A stretch of DNA of 64,000 nucleotides from Duganella flavida (GCF_009857445.1 NZ_WWCN01000002.1:186001-250000); one strand, 5' to 3'; positions 16,166 through 25,901 are shown, numbered from the stretch's first letter. A program made the numbers and translations. The notes: generated from the sequence alone by a model not told the origin.

Positions 16166-17089
16166 ATGCAAGTCCCCGCTAATCCCCCCAAACTCAGCGC
16201 CCCGATCGACCTTGAACGCGTGCGCAAGCTGTTTTCCCGCCCTGAACGCATTCAGACCGCCGATTTCCTGCGCCGTGAGGTATCTTCGCGCATGTTCGAC
16301 CGGCTGGAATTGATTAAAATAGCGCCTCAGCGCGTTTTGGATGCCGGTTGCGGAACCGGCGCCGACCTGCCTTTGTTGCAAAAAGCTTATCCCGCTGCCC
16401 AAATCCTCGGCCTGGACGCCGCCGAAGCCATGCTGCGCGCCGCGCAGGGCCCGGGCGCCAAGTCGTCCTCGCTGAACCAGCTATTGAGCAAACTGCTACC
16501 GTCCAAAAGCGGCGTCGACCTGTTGTGCGGCGATTTCGCCGAGCTGCCGCTGGGCCCGAACTCGCTGGACCTGATCTGGTCCAACCTGGCGCTGCACTGG
16601 CATCCGCAGCCGGACCGCGTGTTTGCCGAATGGCGCCGCGTGCTGCGCGTGAATAGCCTGCTGATGTTTTCCACCTTCGGCCCCGACTCGCTGCGCGAAG
16701 TGCGCACTGCGTTTGCCGAAGCTGACCTGGCGCCGCACGTGCTGCCCTTCGTCGATATGCACGATTTTGGCGATCAGCTGGTCGAAGCCGGGTTTTCGAC
16801 CCCGGTTTTGGACATGGAAACCATCACGGTGACCTACGATACGCCACAAGCGTTGCTGGCTGACGTACGCGCATTGGGTGGTAATCCGCTGACAACGTTG
16901 CGCCGCAGCATGATGGGCAAACAGGCCTGGCAGCGCATGCTGGACGCGCTGGAACGCGGTCGTCGTTCCGATGGGAAACTCGGCCTGACCTTTGAAGTTA
17001 TCTACGGTCACGCCTTCCGGCCGGCCCCAAAGGTGACTTCCAAGGGCGAAGCCATTATCCGTTTTGATCCCCCGCGCAAGCCGCGCTGA
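16166..17089 (+). CDS. bioC: BioC-like malonyl-ACP O-methyltransferase (class I SAM methyltransferase)
   Basis: 307 residues from ATG 16166 (MQVPANPPKLSAPIDLERVRKLFSRP). The SAM-binding motif VLDAGCGTGADLP is at about 57-69, followed by ILGLDAAEAML and DLIWSNLALHW, the pattern of BioC, which methylates malonyl-ACP to prime pimelate synthesis for biotin. Other biotin genes are not present in the window, so the specific role remains likely rather than certain; a general methyltransferase is the alternative. It is divergent from comF. Confidence 0.78.
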   Translation: MQVPANPPKLSAPIDLERVRKLFSRPERIQTADFLRREVSSRMFDRLELIKIAPQRVLDAGCGTGADLPLLQKAYPAAQILGLDAAEAMLRAAQGPGAKSSSLNQLLSKLLPSKSGVDLLCGDFAELPLGPNSLDLIWSNLALHWHPQPDRVFAEWRRVLRVNSLLMFSTFGPDSLREVRTAFAEADLAPHVLPFVDMHDFGDQLVEAGFSTPVLDMETITVTYDTPQALLADVRALGGNPLTTLRRSMMGKQAWQRMLDALERGRRSDGKLGLTFEVIYGHAFRPAPKVTSKGEAIIRFDPPRKPR

Positions 17090-17158
17090 GAGGGGAAGGT
17101 ATGTTGCCATGCGGCGTAAAGCCCTTGGCAACACCAAAGTTGTGAAATCGATTATTTG

Positions 17159-17188
17159 TTGATGTGCATCGTTTTTGTTCTATATAAT
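17159..17188 (+). promoter_or_regulatory. Sigma-70-type promoter in the 340-bp gap ahead of the oxidase operon
   Basis: TTGATG at 17159-17164 and TATAAT at 17183-17188 are separated by 18 bp. The remainder of the 17090-17429 gap shows an AT-rich stretch near 17390-17410 and a GGGGA ribosome site just before ATG 17430, leaving a 5' leader of about 240 nt with no convincing gene. Confidence 0.6.
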
Positions 17189-17429
17189 CATTCACTAATT
17201 TTGCCAGCATGTTACGTCGCCAGCTATAAAACCGCGACCCCCGGCGAAATCAGGTTACATCGAGCACGAACGAGCAGTTGCATTAAGCAGAATCGAGCGC
17301 CAGGGTTGTTCCCCAGCAGTACGGACAGGCCGGCGTAAGTTGTTTAAGGAGCGTCGCCGGTTCAGTTCACCGATCAGCCGGTAAGACGTTAAAAAAATTA
17401 TTTTAATTTCTTGGGCAGTTGGGGAAAAC

Positions 17430-18653
17430 ATGAAACATGCGAAGCGACTTCAAGCGTTGATGCTCGGACTGTCGATGCTGGCAGCCGGTATGCCAGCGTG
17501 GGCAGCTGAGACCGCAGCAAGCACTGGCACCTACGCCGCAGCGACAGGCGGCACCGGCGGACCAATCGCCAATGAACTGAACCTGCAACCTCCCGCCACC
17601 CAAATCGCCACCGAAGTCTATAGCCTGCACAACTGGATGATGGGCGTCTGCCTGGTCATCTTCGTTGCAGTGTTTGGCGTGATGTTCTATTCCATCTTCA
17701 AGCACCGCAAGTCGCTGGGCCACAAGCCAGCTACTTTCCACGAATCGACGGCGGTTGAAGTCGCGTGGACCATCGTGCCGTTTCTGATCGTGATCGGCAT
17801 GGCGCTGCCAGCTACCCGTACTGTGGTCGGCATGAAGGATACTTCCAACGCCGACATCACCATCAAGGTCACCGGCATGCAGTGGAAGTGGGGCTACGAT
17901 TACCTGAAGGGCGAGGGCGAAGGCATTTCCTTCCTGTCCAACCTGTCCACTCCGCGCGCGCAAGTCGGCGCACCGGGCTTTGAGCCTACCGAGAAGCGCG
18001 GCGACAACTACCTGATGGAAGTCGACAATGAAGTGGTGGTGCCAGTGCACCGCAAGGTCCGCATGATCACCACTGCCAACGACGTGATCCACTCGTGGTC
18101 GATCCCGGCCTTCGCCGTCAAGCAGGATGCGATTCCTGGCTTCGTGCGCGACACTTGGTTCAAGGCTGAACACACCGGCACCTTCCGCGGCTACTGCTCG
18201 GAACTGTGCGGCAAGGAGCACGCCTTCATGCCGATCGTGGTGCGCGTGGTCACCGACGCCGAGTACACCGCCTGGGTCGATGGCAAGAAAAAAGAAATGG
18301 CCGCACTGGCGGATGATCCAAACAAAACCTGGACCATCGATGAGCTGAAAACCAAAGGCGAAAAAGTCTACAACACCAACTGCGTGGTCTGCCACCAGCC
18401 TAACGGCAAGGGTGTGCCGGCTGCTTTCGCTGCGCTGGATGGCTCGGAAGTGGTGAATGGTCCTAAGGCTGAACAGATCAACGTTCTGCTGCACGGTAAG
18501 AAGAGCGGGAAATATCCTGCCGAAATGCCAGCTTGGAAGCAACTGTCGGATACGGATATCGCGGCTGTGATTACTTACACCCGCAATAGCTGGTCGAACA
18601 AGGCCGCCGAGAACATCGTTCAACCAGCCGAAGTCGTGGCTGCACGTAAGTAA
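17430..18653 (+). CDS. ctaC: Cytochrome c oxidase subunit II with fused cytochrome c domain
   Basis: 407 residues. A signal peptide ends near MPAWAAE. Two transmembrane helices (about 70-95 and 110-130) precede the periplasmic cupredoxin domain carrying the CuA site in CSELCGKEHAFM with an upstream His near VIHSWSIPAF. The C-terminal 100 residues form a cytochrome c domain with CVVCH and a distal Met region, so this is a caa3-type subunit II that takes electrons internally through heme c. First gene of the operon; ctaD follows after 15 bp. Confidence 0.95.
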   Translation: MKHAKRLQALMLGLSMLAAGMPAWAAETAASTGTYAAATGGTGGPIANELNLQPPATQIATEVYSLHNWMMGVCLVIFVAVFGVMFYSIFKHRKSLGHKPATFHESTAVEVAWTIVPFLIVIGMALPATRTVVGMKDTSNADITIKVTGMQWKWGYDYLKGEGEGISFLSNLSTPRAQVGAPGFEPTEKRGDNYLMEVDNEVVVPVHRKVRMITTANDVIHSWSIPAFAVKQDAIPGFVRDTWFKAEHTGTFRGYCSELCGKEHAFMPIVVRVVTDAEYTAWVDGKKKEMAALADDPNKTWTIDELKTKGEKVYNTNCVVCHQPNGKGVPAAFAALDGSEVVNGPKAEQINVLLHGKKSGKYPAEMPAWKQLSDTDIAAVITYTRNSWSNKAAENIVQPAEVVAARK

Positions 18654-18668
18654 TCAGGAGCGTTACAC

Positions 18669-20258
18669 ATGAGCACGAGCACTTTGGATCACGCACACGA
18701 CCACGACCACGCACATGACCATCCGCATGGTCTGTCGCGCTGGCTGTTCGCTACCAACCACAAGGATATCGGCACGCTGTACCTGTGGTTCTCCTTCGTC
18801 ATGCTGTTGTCGGGCGGCGTGCTGGCGTTGGGCATCCGTACCGAGCTGTTCAAGCCGGGCCTGCAATTCTTCCAGCCGGAGTTCTTCAACCAGCTGACCA
18901 CCATGCACGGCCTGGTGATGGTGTTCGGCGCCATCATGCCGGCCTTCGTCGGCTTCGCCAACTGGATGATCCCGCTGCAAATCGGCGCATCGGACATGGC
19001 GTTTGCCCGTATGAACAACTTCTCGTTCTGGCTGCTGCCACCGGCAGCGCTGCTGCTGGCCACGTCCTTCCTGGTGCCGGGCGGTGCTACCGCTGCTGGT
19101 TGGACCCTGTACGCGCCGCTGTCGACGCAAATGGGCATGGGCATGGACATGGGTATTTTCGCGATGCACCTGATGGGCGCTTCGTCGATCATGGGTTCGA
19201 TTAACATCATCGTCACCATTCTCAACATGCGCGCGCCGGGCATGACCTTGATGAAGATGCCGATGTTCTGCTGGACCTGGCTGATTACCGCCTACCTGCT
19301 GATCGCTGTGATGCCGGTGCTGGCAGGCGCCATCACCATGACGCTGACCGACCGCCACTTCGGCACCTCCTTCTTCAACGCGGCCGCCGGCGGCGATCCG
19401 GTCATGTACCAGCACATCTTCTGGTTCTTCGGTCACCCGGAGGTGTACATCATGATTTTGCCGGCGTTCGGCATCGTTTCGCAGATCCTGCCGGCGTTTG
19501 CACGCAAGCAGCTGTTCGGCTACGCCTCGATGGTGTACGCCACCGCGTCGATCGCGATCCTGTCGTTCATCGTCTGGGCTCACCACATGTTCACCACCGG
19601 CATGCCGGTGACCTCGCAACTGTTCTTCATGTACGCCACCATGCTGATCGCGGTGCCGACCGGCGTCAAAGTGTTCAACTGGATCGCTACCATGTGGCGC
19701 GGCTCCATGACCTTTGAAACCCCGATGCTGTTTGCCGTGGGCTTCATCTTCGTGTTCACCATCGGCGGCTTCACCGGCCTGATCCTGGCGGTGACCCCGA
19801 TCGACATCCAGCTGCAAGATACCTACTACGTGGTGGCGCACTTCCACTACGTGCTGGTGGCCGGCTCGCTGTTCGCGCTGTTCGCCGGCTTCTACTACTG
19901 GTCGCCGAAATGGACCGGCCATATGTACAACGAGACCATGGGCAAGGCGCACTTCTGGCTGTCGCTGATCACCTTCAACGTCACCTTCTTCCCGATGCAC
20001 TTCCTGGGTCTGGCCGGCATGCCGCGCCGCTATGCCGACTACTCGGCGCAGTTCACCGACTTCAACATGATTGCCACCATCGGCGCGTTTGGTTTCGGCC
20101 TGTCGCAGGTGTTCTTCCTGTTCGGCGTGATCATCCCGACCATCCGTGGCGGCAAAAAAGCGGAAGCCAAGCCTTGGGATGGCGCGGAAGGCCTGGAGTG
20201 GACTGTGCCGTCGCCGGCGCCGTTCCACACCTTTGAAACCCCACCGCAGTTCAAATAA
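18669..20258 (+). CDS. ctaD: Cytochrome c oxidase subunit I
   Basis: 529 residues, twelve transmembrane helices. It holds heme a, heme a3 and CuB and is the proton-pumping core. Seen: [12 protein letters not shown] with a heme a ligand, [10 protein letters not shown] with the CuB His and cross-linked Tyr, HHMF for two more CuB ligands, and VVAHFHYVL with the heme ligands. The N-terminus is unusually histidine/aspartate-rich ([15 protein letters not shown]), which may hold metal ions but is not part of the known catalytic core. The C-terminus [20 protein letters not shown] is typical of betaproteobacterial CtaD. Confidence 0.97.
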   Translation: MSTSTLDHAHDHDHAHDHPHGLSRWLFATNHKDIGTLYLWFSFVMLLSGGVLALGIRTELFKPGLQFFQPEFFNQLTTMHGLVMVFGAIMPAFVGFANWMIPLQIGASDMAFARMNNFSFWLLPPAALLLATSFLVPGGATAAGWTLYAPLSTQMGMGMDMGIFAMHLMGASSIMGSINIIVTILNMRAPGMTLMKMPMFCWTWLITAYLLIAVMPVLAGAITMTLTDRHFGTSFFNAAAGGDPVMYQHIFWFFGHPEVYIMILPAFGIVSQILPAFARKQLFGYASMVYATASIAILSFIVWAHHMFTTGMPVTSQLFFMYATMLIAVPTGVKVFNWIATMWRGSMTFETPMLFAVGFIFVFTIGGFTGLILAVTPIDIQLQDTYYVVAHFHYVLVAGSLFALFAGFYYWSPKWTGHMYNETMGKAHFWLSLITFNVTFFPMHFLGLAGMPRRYADYSAQFTDFNMIATIGAFGFGLSQVFFLFGVIIPTIRGGKKAEAKPWDGAEGLEWTVPSPAPFHTFETPPQFK

Positions 20259-20260
20259 TC

Positions 20261-20368
20261 ATGAGCGGCCAACCTAAGCCGAACAACCTGCGCACCGCCC
20301 TGATTTTGGGCGGGGTAGCCTTGTTTTTCTTCGTGTCGGTGTTTGTCAAACGGATGTGGTTGAGCTGA
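20261..20368 (+). CDS. Cytochrome oxidase small assembly protein (35 residues)
   Basis: A 35-residue frame from ATG 20261, two bp behind the ctaD stop, ending at TGA 20366-20368, one base before ctaG. It has a short polar N-terminus (MSGQPKPNNLRT) and one transmembrane helix (ALILGGVALFFFVSVFV) with a basic tail KRMWLS. Its size and position match the small assembly protein annotated between ctaD and ctaG in related betaproteobacteria. Tight packing on both sides supports that it is translated. Confidence 0.8.
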   Translation: MSGQPKPNNLRTALILGGVALFFFVSVFVKRMWLS

Positions 20369-20369
20369 G

Positions 20370-20906
20370 ATGGATAACCGCATCCTGCTGCGCAAGCTGT
20401 TGATCATTGCAGTCGCGATGTTCGGCTTTGCCTACGCGCTCAATCCGTTCTACCGCCAGATCTGTGAAGCACTGGGGCTGAACGTGTTGACGCAAAAAGA
20501 CGGCACTGTCACTGTTGACCAGAACACGCAGGTGGACAAGACCCGCGACGTGACCATCGAATTCGACGGCAACGCGCAAGGCCCATGGCGCTTCCGGCCG
20601 ACGGTCAACAGCATGACGGTGCATCCGGGCGAGCTGACCACGGTGATGTACGAAGTGGTCAACACCCAGAAGCGCGAGATGAACGCGCAAGCCATACCAA
20701 GCTACGCGCCACAAAGCGCCATGCCGTATTTTTTGAAAGTGGAGTGCTTCTGCTTCAAGCAGCAAACCTTGAAGGCTAGTGAAGCACGGCAGATGCCGGT
20801 GGTGTTTTACATCGATCCGAAACTGCCCAAGGACGTGAAGACGATCACGCTGTCGTACACCTTCTTCGAGGTGGGTGGCGGTCTGGTCAAGACGGCGGCC
20901 AACTAG
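20370..20906 (+). CDS. ctaG: Cox11/CtaG copper chaperone for the CuB site
   Basis: 178 residues. One N-terminal membrane anchor (LLIIAVAMFGFAYALNPFY) and a periplasmic immunoglobulin-like domain with the copper-binding motif VECFCFKQQ near residues 126-134. It delivers copper to the CuB centre of subunit I. It sits between the small assembly protein and the DUF2970 gene with no gaps, as usual for this operon. Confidence 0.95.
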   Translation: MDNRILLRKLLIIAVAMFGFAYALNPFYRQICEALGLNVLTQKDGTVTVDQNTQVDKTRDVTIEFDGNAQGPWRFRPTVNSMTVHPGELTTVMYEVVNTQKREMNAQAIPSYAPQSAMPYFLKVECFCFKQQTLKASEARQMPVVFYIDPKLPKDVKTITLSYTFFEVGGGLVKTAAN

Positions 20907-21101
20907 ATGAGCAAAAAGCCCGGCTTCCTGTATTCGGTGAAGGCGGTGCTGTGGTCGTTTGTCGGCCTGCGCCGCAAGCGCGATTTTGATGAGGACCAGC
21001 AGGGCATGAACCCGCTCCACATCATCGTCGCGGCCTTGCTGGCGGTGGCGCTGTTCATAGGATTACTGATAACTATCGTCAAACTCGTAGTAGCTAAATA
21101 A
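20907..21101 (+). CDS. DUF2970 family small membrane protein
   Basis: 64 residues starting directly behind the ctaG stop. MSKKPGFLYSVKAVLWSFVGLRRKRDFDEDQQGMNPLHII precedes one transmembrane helix (VAALLAVALFIGLLITIVKLVV). The WSFvGlRrk...D pattern is the DUF2970 signature seen in betaproteobacterial oxidase operons. Function unknown; an assembly or stability role is inferred from position. Confidence 0.85.
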   Translation: MSKKPGFLYSVKAVLWSFVGLRRKRDFDEDQQGMNPLHIIVAALLAVALFIGLLITIVKLVVAK

Positions 21102-21122
21102 AAGTTGATTAGGGAGATGAAG

Positions 21123-21992
21123 ATGAGTTCCACACATACGCACGGCGGCGCAGCACCGTACTACTACGTGCCCGGTCCATCGCGCTGGCCGCTGCTGGCT
21201 GGCTTGTCCATGTTGCTGACGATGGCCGGTGCTTCCGGCTGGGTCAATGATGCACCGTGGGGACCGGCGGCTAACCTGATTGGTATCCTGTTCACGCTGA
21301 CCGTGCTGTACTTCTGGTTTGGCGACGCCATCAAGGAATCGGAAGGCGGCTTGTACAGCCAACGGATCGACTATTCGTATCGCTGGTCGATGGGGTGGTT
21401 CATCTTCTCGGAGGTGATGTTCTTCGGCGCCTTCTTCGGTGCGCTGTTCTATGCGCGCACGATTTCGATGCCGTGGCTGGGCGACCTTGATCACAAATTC
21501 ATCTGGCCGGACTTTGCCGCGCACTGGGGCGGCGCGACGCCGGCCGGTACGGTGGAAGAGTTCAAGACCATGGGCCCGTTCCCTATCCCGACCATTAACA
21601 CCGCGCTGCTGCTGACCTCGGGCGTGACGCTGACTCTGTCGCACCACGCGCTGCGTGCTGGCCATCGCGCCCAAACCGCGATCTGGCTGTTTGCCACCAT
21701 CCTGTTGGGCGCAGTGTTCATGGGTTTCCAGGCCTATGAGTATCACCACGCTTACACTGAGCTGAACCTGAAGCTGACCTCGGGCATCTACGGTTCCACC
21801 TTCTTCATGCTGACCGGCTTCCACGGCTTCCACGTGACGATGGGCGCGATCATGCTGTCGGTGGTGCTGTACCGCTTGCTGAAAGGCCACTTCACGCCGG
21901 ATCACCACTTCGCGTTTGAAGGCGCGGCATGGTACTGGCACTTTGTCGATGTGGTCTGGCTGGGCCTGTACGTTGTGGTCTACTGGCTGTAA
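21123..21992 (+). CDS. ctaE: Cytochrome c oxidase subunit III
   Basis: 289 residues if started at ATG 21123, which has AGGGAG at the right spacing; TTG 21105 and ATG 21117 in the same frame are less likely because AGGGAG would overlap them. Seven transmembrane helices; conserved EVMFFGAFFGALFYAR, the GFQAYEY stretch with its glutamate, and HGFHVTMGAIML are seen. Last gene of the structural operon, followed by a strong terminator. Confidence 0.95.
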   Translation: MSSTHTHGGAAPYYYVPGPSRWPLLAGLSMLLTMAGASGWVNDAPWGPAANLIGILFTLTVLYFWFGDAIKESEGGLYSQRIDYSYRWSMGWFIFSEVMFFGAFFGALFYARTISMPWLGDLDHKFIWPDFAAHWGGATPAGTVEEFKTMGPFPIPTINTALLLTSGVTLTLSHHALRAGHRAQTAIWLFATILLGAVFMGFQAYEYHHAYTELNLKLTSGIYGSTFFMLTGFHGFHVTMGAIMLSVVLYRLLKGHFTPDHHFAFEGAAWYWHFVDVVWLGLYVVVYWL

Positions 21993-22005
21993 TATCCAGA
22001 GACGC

Positions 22006-22035
22006 AAAAGCCGCACTCCGGTGCGGCTTTTTTTT
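22006..22035 (+). terminator. Rho-independent terminator of the oxidase operon
   Basis: Perfect 11-bp stem AAAAGCCGCAC / GTGCGGCTTTT with a TCCG loop, followed by more T residues. It ends the ctaC-ctaE operon and touches the stop codon of the convergent DUF2909 gene. Confidence 0.92.
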
Positions 22036-22240
22036 ATCCTGTGCGGATGCCGGTCGGGTGGATGTAGCCCATGCGGTAGGCCAGCAGGATCAGCAGGAAC
22101 AGGGTGATCGACAACGCCACGCGTACCGCCAGCGCGCGCACCGTGTTGTTGCTGCGGCCCTTGTCGCGCATCAGGAAAAAGAACGCCGCACCCAGGCTGC
22201 CGAGGATCAGGATGAACGCGATGGCAACGGCAATTTTCAT
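22034..22240 (-). CDS. Twin transmembrane protein (DUF2909)
   Basis: 68 residues with two transmembrane helices (about 3-23 and 38-60) joined by a short basic loop RDKGRSNNT. DUF2909 proteins are small membrane proteins typically encoded beside the oxidase genes. It is transcribed against the cluster, between ctaE and the SURF1 gene; its function is unknown. The frame ends inside the T-run of the ctaE terminator. Confidence 0.82.
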   Translation of the reverse strand: MKIAVAIAFILILGSLGAAFFFLMRDKGRSNNTVRALAVRVALSITLFLLILLAYRMGYIHPTGIRTG

Positions 22241-22278
22241 AGCATGAGGAGTGATGATTTGATCGAGGTTCCATTGTA

Positions 22279-23004
22279 ATGGCGTTCCGCTTTAAATTGA
22301 TTCCTTTCGTGGCCACGGTGCTGGTGGTGGCCTTGGGCGTACAACTCGGCAATTGGCAGTCGCGCCGCGCTGAACAGAAAATCGCACTGCAGGCCAAAAT
22401 GGCTGAAGGCTCTCGCGCTGCGCCGGTGGCGCTGGATGGCGCGCCCGTGGCGGCCGATGCCGTGGCCTACCGCCGCGTTACCGTCAGCGGCGAATTCGTG
22501 CGCGGCTGGCCAGTCTATCTGGACAACCGGCCGTACCAAGGCAAGGCAGGGTTCTACCTGCTGATGCCGTTTAAAATATCGGGTTCGACTATGCACGTGC
22601 TGGTGGCGCGCGGCTGGTTGCCGCGCGATCCGGCGGTGCGCGACAAGCTGCCCAGCTATGCCACGCCCGAGGGCCCGGTCACAGTGCAAGGCGTGGCGCG
22701 TCTCAACGCCGGTCATGTGATGCAGCTGGGGACCGCGCCGCCGCTGACACCCAACGCCATCGTGCAGAACGCCGATCCGCTGCAGCTGGCCAAGGACAGC
22801 GGCCTGACCATGCAGCCGTTCGTGGTGGAGCAGGACGCGCCGGCCCGGCCATCGGGCGACGATGCACAGATGGTGCGCGACTGGCCGGCGCCGTCGCTGG
22901 GCGTGGAAAAACATCAGGGCTACGCCTTCCAGTGGTATGCGCTGGCGGCGATGGCGGTTATCTTTTTTGTAGCAAATGGATTCAGGCGTGGAAAAACCAA
23001 ATAA
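22279..23004 (+). CDS. SURF1 family cytochrome oxidase assembly protein
   Basis: 241 residues. Two membrane helices frame a periplasmic domain: LIPFVATVLVVALGVQLGNWQ at the N-terminus and YALAAMAVIFFVANGF at the C-terminus. Conserved features are YRRVTVSGEF, YLDNRPYQGKAGFYLLMP and VLVARGWLP. SURF1 helps insert heme a into subunit I. The next gene begins inside its last 29 bp. Divergent from DUF2909. Confidence 0.93.
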   Translation: MAFRFKLIPFVATVLVVALGVQLGNWQSRRAEQKIALQAKMAEGSRAAPVALDGAPVAADAVAYRRVTVSGEFVRGWPVYLDNRPYQGKAGFYLLMPFKISGSTMHVLVARGWLPRDPAVRDKLPSYATPEGPVTVQGVARLNAGHVMQLGTAPPLTPNAIVQNADPLQLAKDSGLTMQPFVVEQDAPARPSGDDAQMVRDWPAPSLGVEKHQGYAFQWYALAAMAVIFFVANGFRRGKTK

Positions 23005-23611
23005 GCAACAACAACGCAGCCGCTGGAAGTTGTTCGCGGTGCTGGCCGTGTGCGCGTCGCCGCTGATTGCGTCATACTTCACCTATTACGTGGTCAAGCC
23101 GAAAGGCGGCGTGACCAATTACGGCGCGCTGATCGATCCGCGCAACTATCCGATTCCTGCCATGGCCAGCACCACGCTGGACGGCAAGCCGGCCAAGCTG
23201 GAAGATTTCAAGGGCAAGTGGATTATGCTGAAGGTGGGACCATCCGACTGCCAGCAGGACTGCCAGGACCAGCTGTTCGCCATGCGCCAGCTGCGCACCA
23301 TGCAGGGCAAGGAGATGGAGCGCATCGAGCGCGTGTGGCTGATCACCGATGACCAGCCGCTGGAAACCATGCTGCTGCGCGTGAACGACGGCACCCGCAT
23401 GCTGCGCGCGCCGGCCGCCGTGCTGGAGAAATGGTTGCCACTGGAGGAGGGTGTTGCGGCGGACCGCGCGTCGGATCATGTGTATTTGATCGACCCGCTG
23501 GGCAATCTGATGATGCGCTTCCCGAAAGGTGCGGTGTCCAGCGATATCGAGAAGGTCAAGCGGGTCCAGAAGGACATCGCGAAATTGTTGAAGGCTTCGG
23601 CCATAGGTTAA
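22976..23611 (+). CDS. SCO-like membrane-anchored thioredoxin-fold protein
   Basis: 211 residues. An N-terminal basic region and one membrane helix (about 18-39) precede a thioredoxin-like domain (DGKPAKLEDFKGKWIMLKVGPS). It carries CQQDC (Cys92 and Cys96) and a DH pair (His168 in ASDHVYLIDPLG), which occupy the places of the CxxxC and His copper ligands of SCO proteins. A copper chaperone or thiol-reductase role in oxidase assembly is inferred; databases usually give relatives only generic names. It overlaps SURF1 and lies 7 bp ahead of ctaA. Confidence 0.75.
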   Translation: MDSGVEKPNKQQQRSRWKLFAVLAVCASPLIASYFTYYVVKPKGGVTNYGALIDPRNYPIPAMASTTLDGKPAKLEDFKGKWIMLKVGPSDCQQDCQDQLFAMRQLRTMQGKEMERIERVWLITDDQPLETMLLRVNDGTRMLRAPAAVLEKWLPLEEGVAADRASDHVYLIDPLGNLMMRFPKGAVSSDIEKVKRVQKDIAKLLKASAIG

Positions 23612-23618
23612 ATATTGT

Positions 23619-24773
23619 ATGCATCTCACTCTTGCCCAAATGGCCATCACGGCGCTGCTGATTGCGCTGCTGCCGGCCGCCATCGTCTGGACTTCGTCGG
23701 ACGCGAATAAATACCGCAAGCTGGTATGGGTCTGCGTATTCCTGACGTTTGACCTGATCGTGTTTGGCGCCTTCACGCGCCTGACCGATTCCGGTCTCGG
23801 TTGCCCGGACTGGCCGGGCTGCTACGGCGCCGCCAATCCTTTCCTGGCGCATGAGCAGATTGTGGCGGCGGAAACGCTGATGCCAACCGGCCCGGTAACC
23901 GTGGTCAAGGCGTGGATTGAGATGATTCACCGCTACCTCGCCATGACTATCGGCGTGCTGATCGTGGCGATGATGGCGCAGGCCTGGTATCAGTGGCACA
24001 AGACGCGGCGTGAGGAATATGCGCCGTGGCTGCCGACCGCTTTGTTCTTCTTCGTCTGCCTGCAGGGCGCGTTTGGCGCTTGGACCGTCACCTTGAAGCT
24101 GCAACCGGTGATCGTCACCACCCACCTGCTGCTGGGGATGGGCTTGCTGGCGATACTGGCGTGGTACGGCGGCCGCCAGAACCACCTGCATGCGCCGCGC
24201 ACGCTGGTCAGCGCCTCGCCGCCGGCCATACGCAACATCCGCGTGCTGGCTGGTGTGGCGTCGTCGCTGCTGCTGGTGCAGCTGGCGCTGGGCGGCTGGA
24301 CCAGCACCAATTACGCGACAATGGCTTGCCCGGACTTCCCGCTGTGCAGCGGCAAGGTGATCCCGGAGATGGACTTTGAACACGGCTTTACCCTGTGGCG
24401 CGAGCTGGGCAAGACTGCCGCTGGCCACTACCTGCCGTTCTCGGCACTGACGGCCATTCACTGGGTGCATCGCAATTTCGGCATCCTGGTAGCGCTGGTG
24501 GCGGGCTACACGGCGTGGCGCGCATGGGGGCATGACGACCTGCACAAAATCGCCCGCTACATCGCATTCACGCTGGGCGCGCAGATCGTGACCGGGGTGG
24601 CCACCATCTACCTGAGCTTCCCGCTGGCCATCGCCGTGCTGCACAACGCCGGGGCGGCGATGCTGGTACTTTTGCTGACCATGTTAAACTACAAGGCTAA
24701 GTACCAGTACGACATTGCAAAAAAGGCAGCATCGAGCGCCTCGCATCCTCCCACGTCGACGGTACGGCATTGA
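23619..24773 (+). CDS. ctaA: Heme A synthase (COX15/CtaA)
   Basis: 384 residues, eight transmembrane helices in two four-helix halves. It oxidises heme O to heme A. The first half has TRLTDSGLGCPDWPGCYG and EMIHRYLA with a heme-ligand His; the second half has TNYATMACPDFPLCSG and HWVHRNFG, plus the final H of AVLHNAGAAML. ATG 23619 follows the SCO-like gene by 7 bp. ctaB follows after 13 bp. Confidence 0.95.
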   Translation: MHLTLAQMAITALLIALLPAAIVWTSSDANKYRKLVWVCVFLTFDLIVFGAFTRLTDSGLGCPDWPGCYGAANPFLAHEQIVAAETLMPTGPVTVVKAWIEMIHRYLAMTIGVLIVAMMAQAWYQWHKTRREEYAPWLPTALFFFVCLQGAFGAWTVTLKLQPVIVTTHLLLGMGLLAILAWYGGRQNHLHAPRTLVSASPPAIRNIRVLAGVASSLLLVQLALGGWTSTNYATMACPDFPLCSGKVIPEMDFEHGFTLWRELGKTAAGHYLPFSALTAIHWVHRNFGILVALVAGYTAWRAWGHDDLHKIARYIAFTLGAQIVTGVATIYLSFPLAIAVLHNAGAAMLVLLLTMLNYKAKYQYDIAKKAASSASHPPTSTVRH

Positions 24774-24786
24774 TTAAGTACCTCTC

Positions 24787-25683
24787 ATGACCACGCAAAC
24801 TGTAAGCAGCAAATCTCAGAGCCGCGCCTCGCAATTTTGGGCGCTCACCAAACCGCGCGTCACCATCCTGGCCGTGTTTTGTGCCGTCATCGGCATGTTC
24901 CTTGGCACGCCGGATGGCTTGCCGAGTTTGTCGCTGGTGCTGTATGCAACGGTAGGCATCTGGCTGCTGACGGGGGCGGCGTTTGCCGTCAACTGTCTGG
25001 CCGAACGCGAGATCGACGCGCGTATGGCGCGTACGGCGCGTCGTCCTATGGCGTTGGGGAATATTTCGGTATCGCAGACCGTGGTGTTTGCGCTGGTGAT
25101 CGGCGGCGCCGGCATGTGGATGCTGTACGCGCTGGTCAATCCGCTGACTATGTGGCTGACCTTTGTCACCTTCCTCGGTTACGCGATTATCTACACCATG
25201 ATTCTGAAGCCGTCGACGCCGCAGAATATCGTGATCGGCGGCCTGTCGGGTGCGATGCCGCCGGCCTTGGGTTGGGCGGCCGTGGCCAATGATGTGCCGA
25301 TGCAGGCGTGGTTGCTGGTGCTGATTATCTTCGTCTGGACTCCGCCGCACTTCTGGGCCCTGGCGCTGTACCGCCGCGACGACTACGCCAAATCCGGCCT
25401 GCCGATGCTGCCGGTCACGCACGGCATGAAGTTCACCCAGTTCCACGTCTGGCTGTATTCGATTGCGCTGGCGGCGACCACGCTGCTGCCGTACGCGGTG
25501 CAAATGAGCGGCTTGATTTATCTCGTCAGCGCCATCATCCTGAACGCCATCTTCCTGCGCCACGCGTGGAAAGTCTACCGCCACTACACCGACCAGATCG
25601 CTCGCAAAGCGTTCGCCTGGTCCATCATGTACCTCGGCTTGCTGTTCCTGTCCCTGCTGGTCGACCACTACCTCAGATTCTAA
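24787..25683 (+). CDS. ctaB: Protoheme IX farnesyltransferase (heme O synthase)
   Basis: 298 residues, UbiA-superfamily membrane prenyltransferase. Aspartate motif [19 protein letters not shown] (about 75-93) replaces NDxxD as in other CtaB proteins, and the second conserved region is [19 protein letters not shown]. It converts heme B to heme O, feeding ctaA directly upstream. Start [26 protein letters not shown] is the family start. Confidence 0.96.
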   Translation: MTTQTVSSKSQSRASQFWALTKPRVTILAVFCAVIGMFLGTPDGLPSLSLVLYATVGIWLLTGAAFAVNCLAEREIDARMARTARRPMALGNISVSQTVVFALVIGGAGMWMLYALVNPLTMWLTFVTFLGYAIIYTMILKPSTPQNIVIGGLSGAMPPALGWAAVANDVPMQAWLLVLIIFVWTPPHFWALALYRRDDYAKSGLPMLPVTHGMKFTQFHVWLYSIALAATTLLPYAVQMSGLIYLVSAIILNAIFLRHAWKVYRHYTDQIARKAFAWSIMYLGLLFLSLLVDHYLRF

Positions 25684-25901
25684 GAACGTGTAGGGCGGTG
25701 TGCACGTTAATCACTTTATCGATACCGCCCCACCGATCTACGTCCCCAAAGCATTTTCGGCAGCGCTGTCGCGCGTGCCGCAAGCGTAGCGAGCCTGATT
25801 CCAATTCATCCCAAAAGGGCAGCCACTTCGCTGTCCCAGACGGTATCATGTTGCTTAGACCAGCTCTAGCTCGATCAAGTTCAACTGAAAGATCCGCCCT
25901 G

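Noticed and set aside
17156..17338. A 60-residue open frame ahead of the oxidase operon.
   Set aside because: It has no ribosome site, an irregular composition and lies across the promoter and leader of ctaC; it looks like chance.
25308..25901. A frame running from inside ctaB into the sco gene, suggesting a larger sco protein.
   Set aside because: The extra N-terminal part is an out-of-frame copy of ctaB; the lipoprotein signal at 25902 is the real start.
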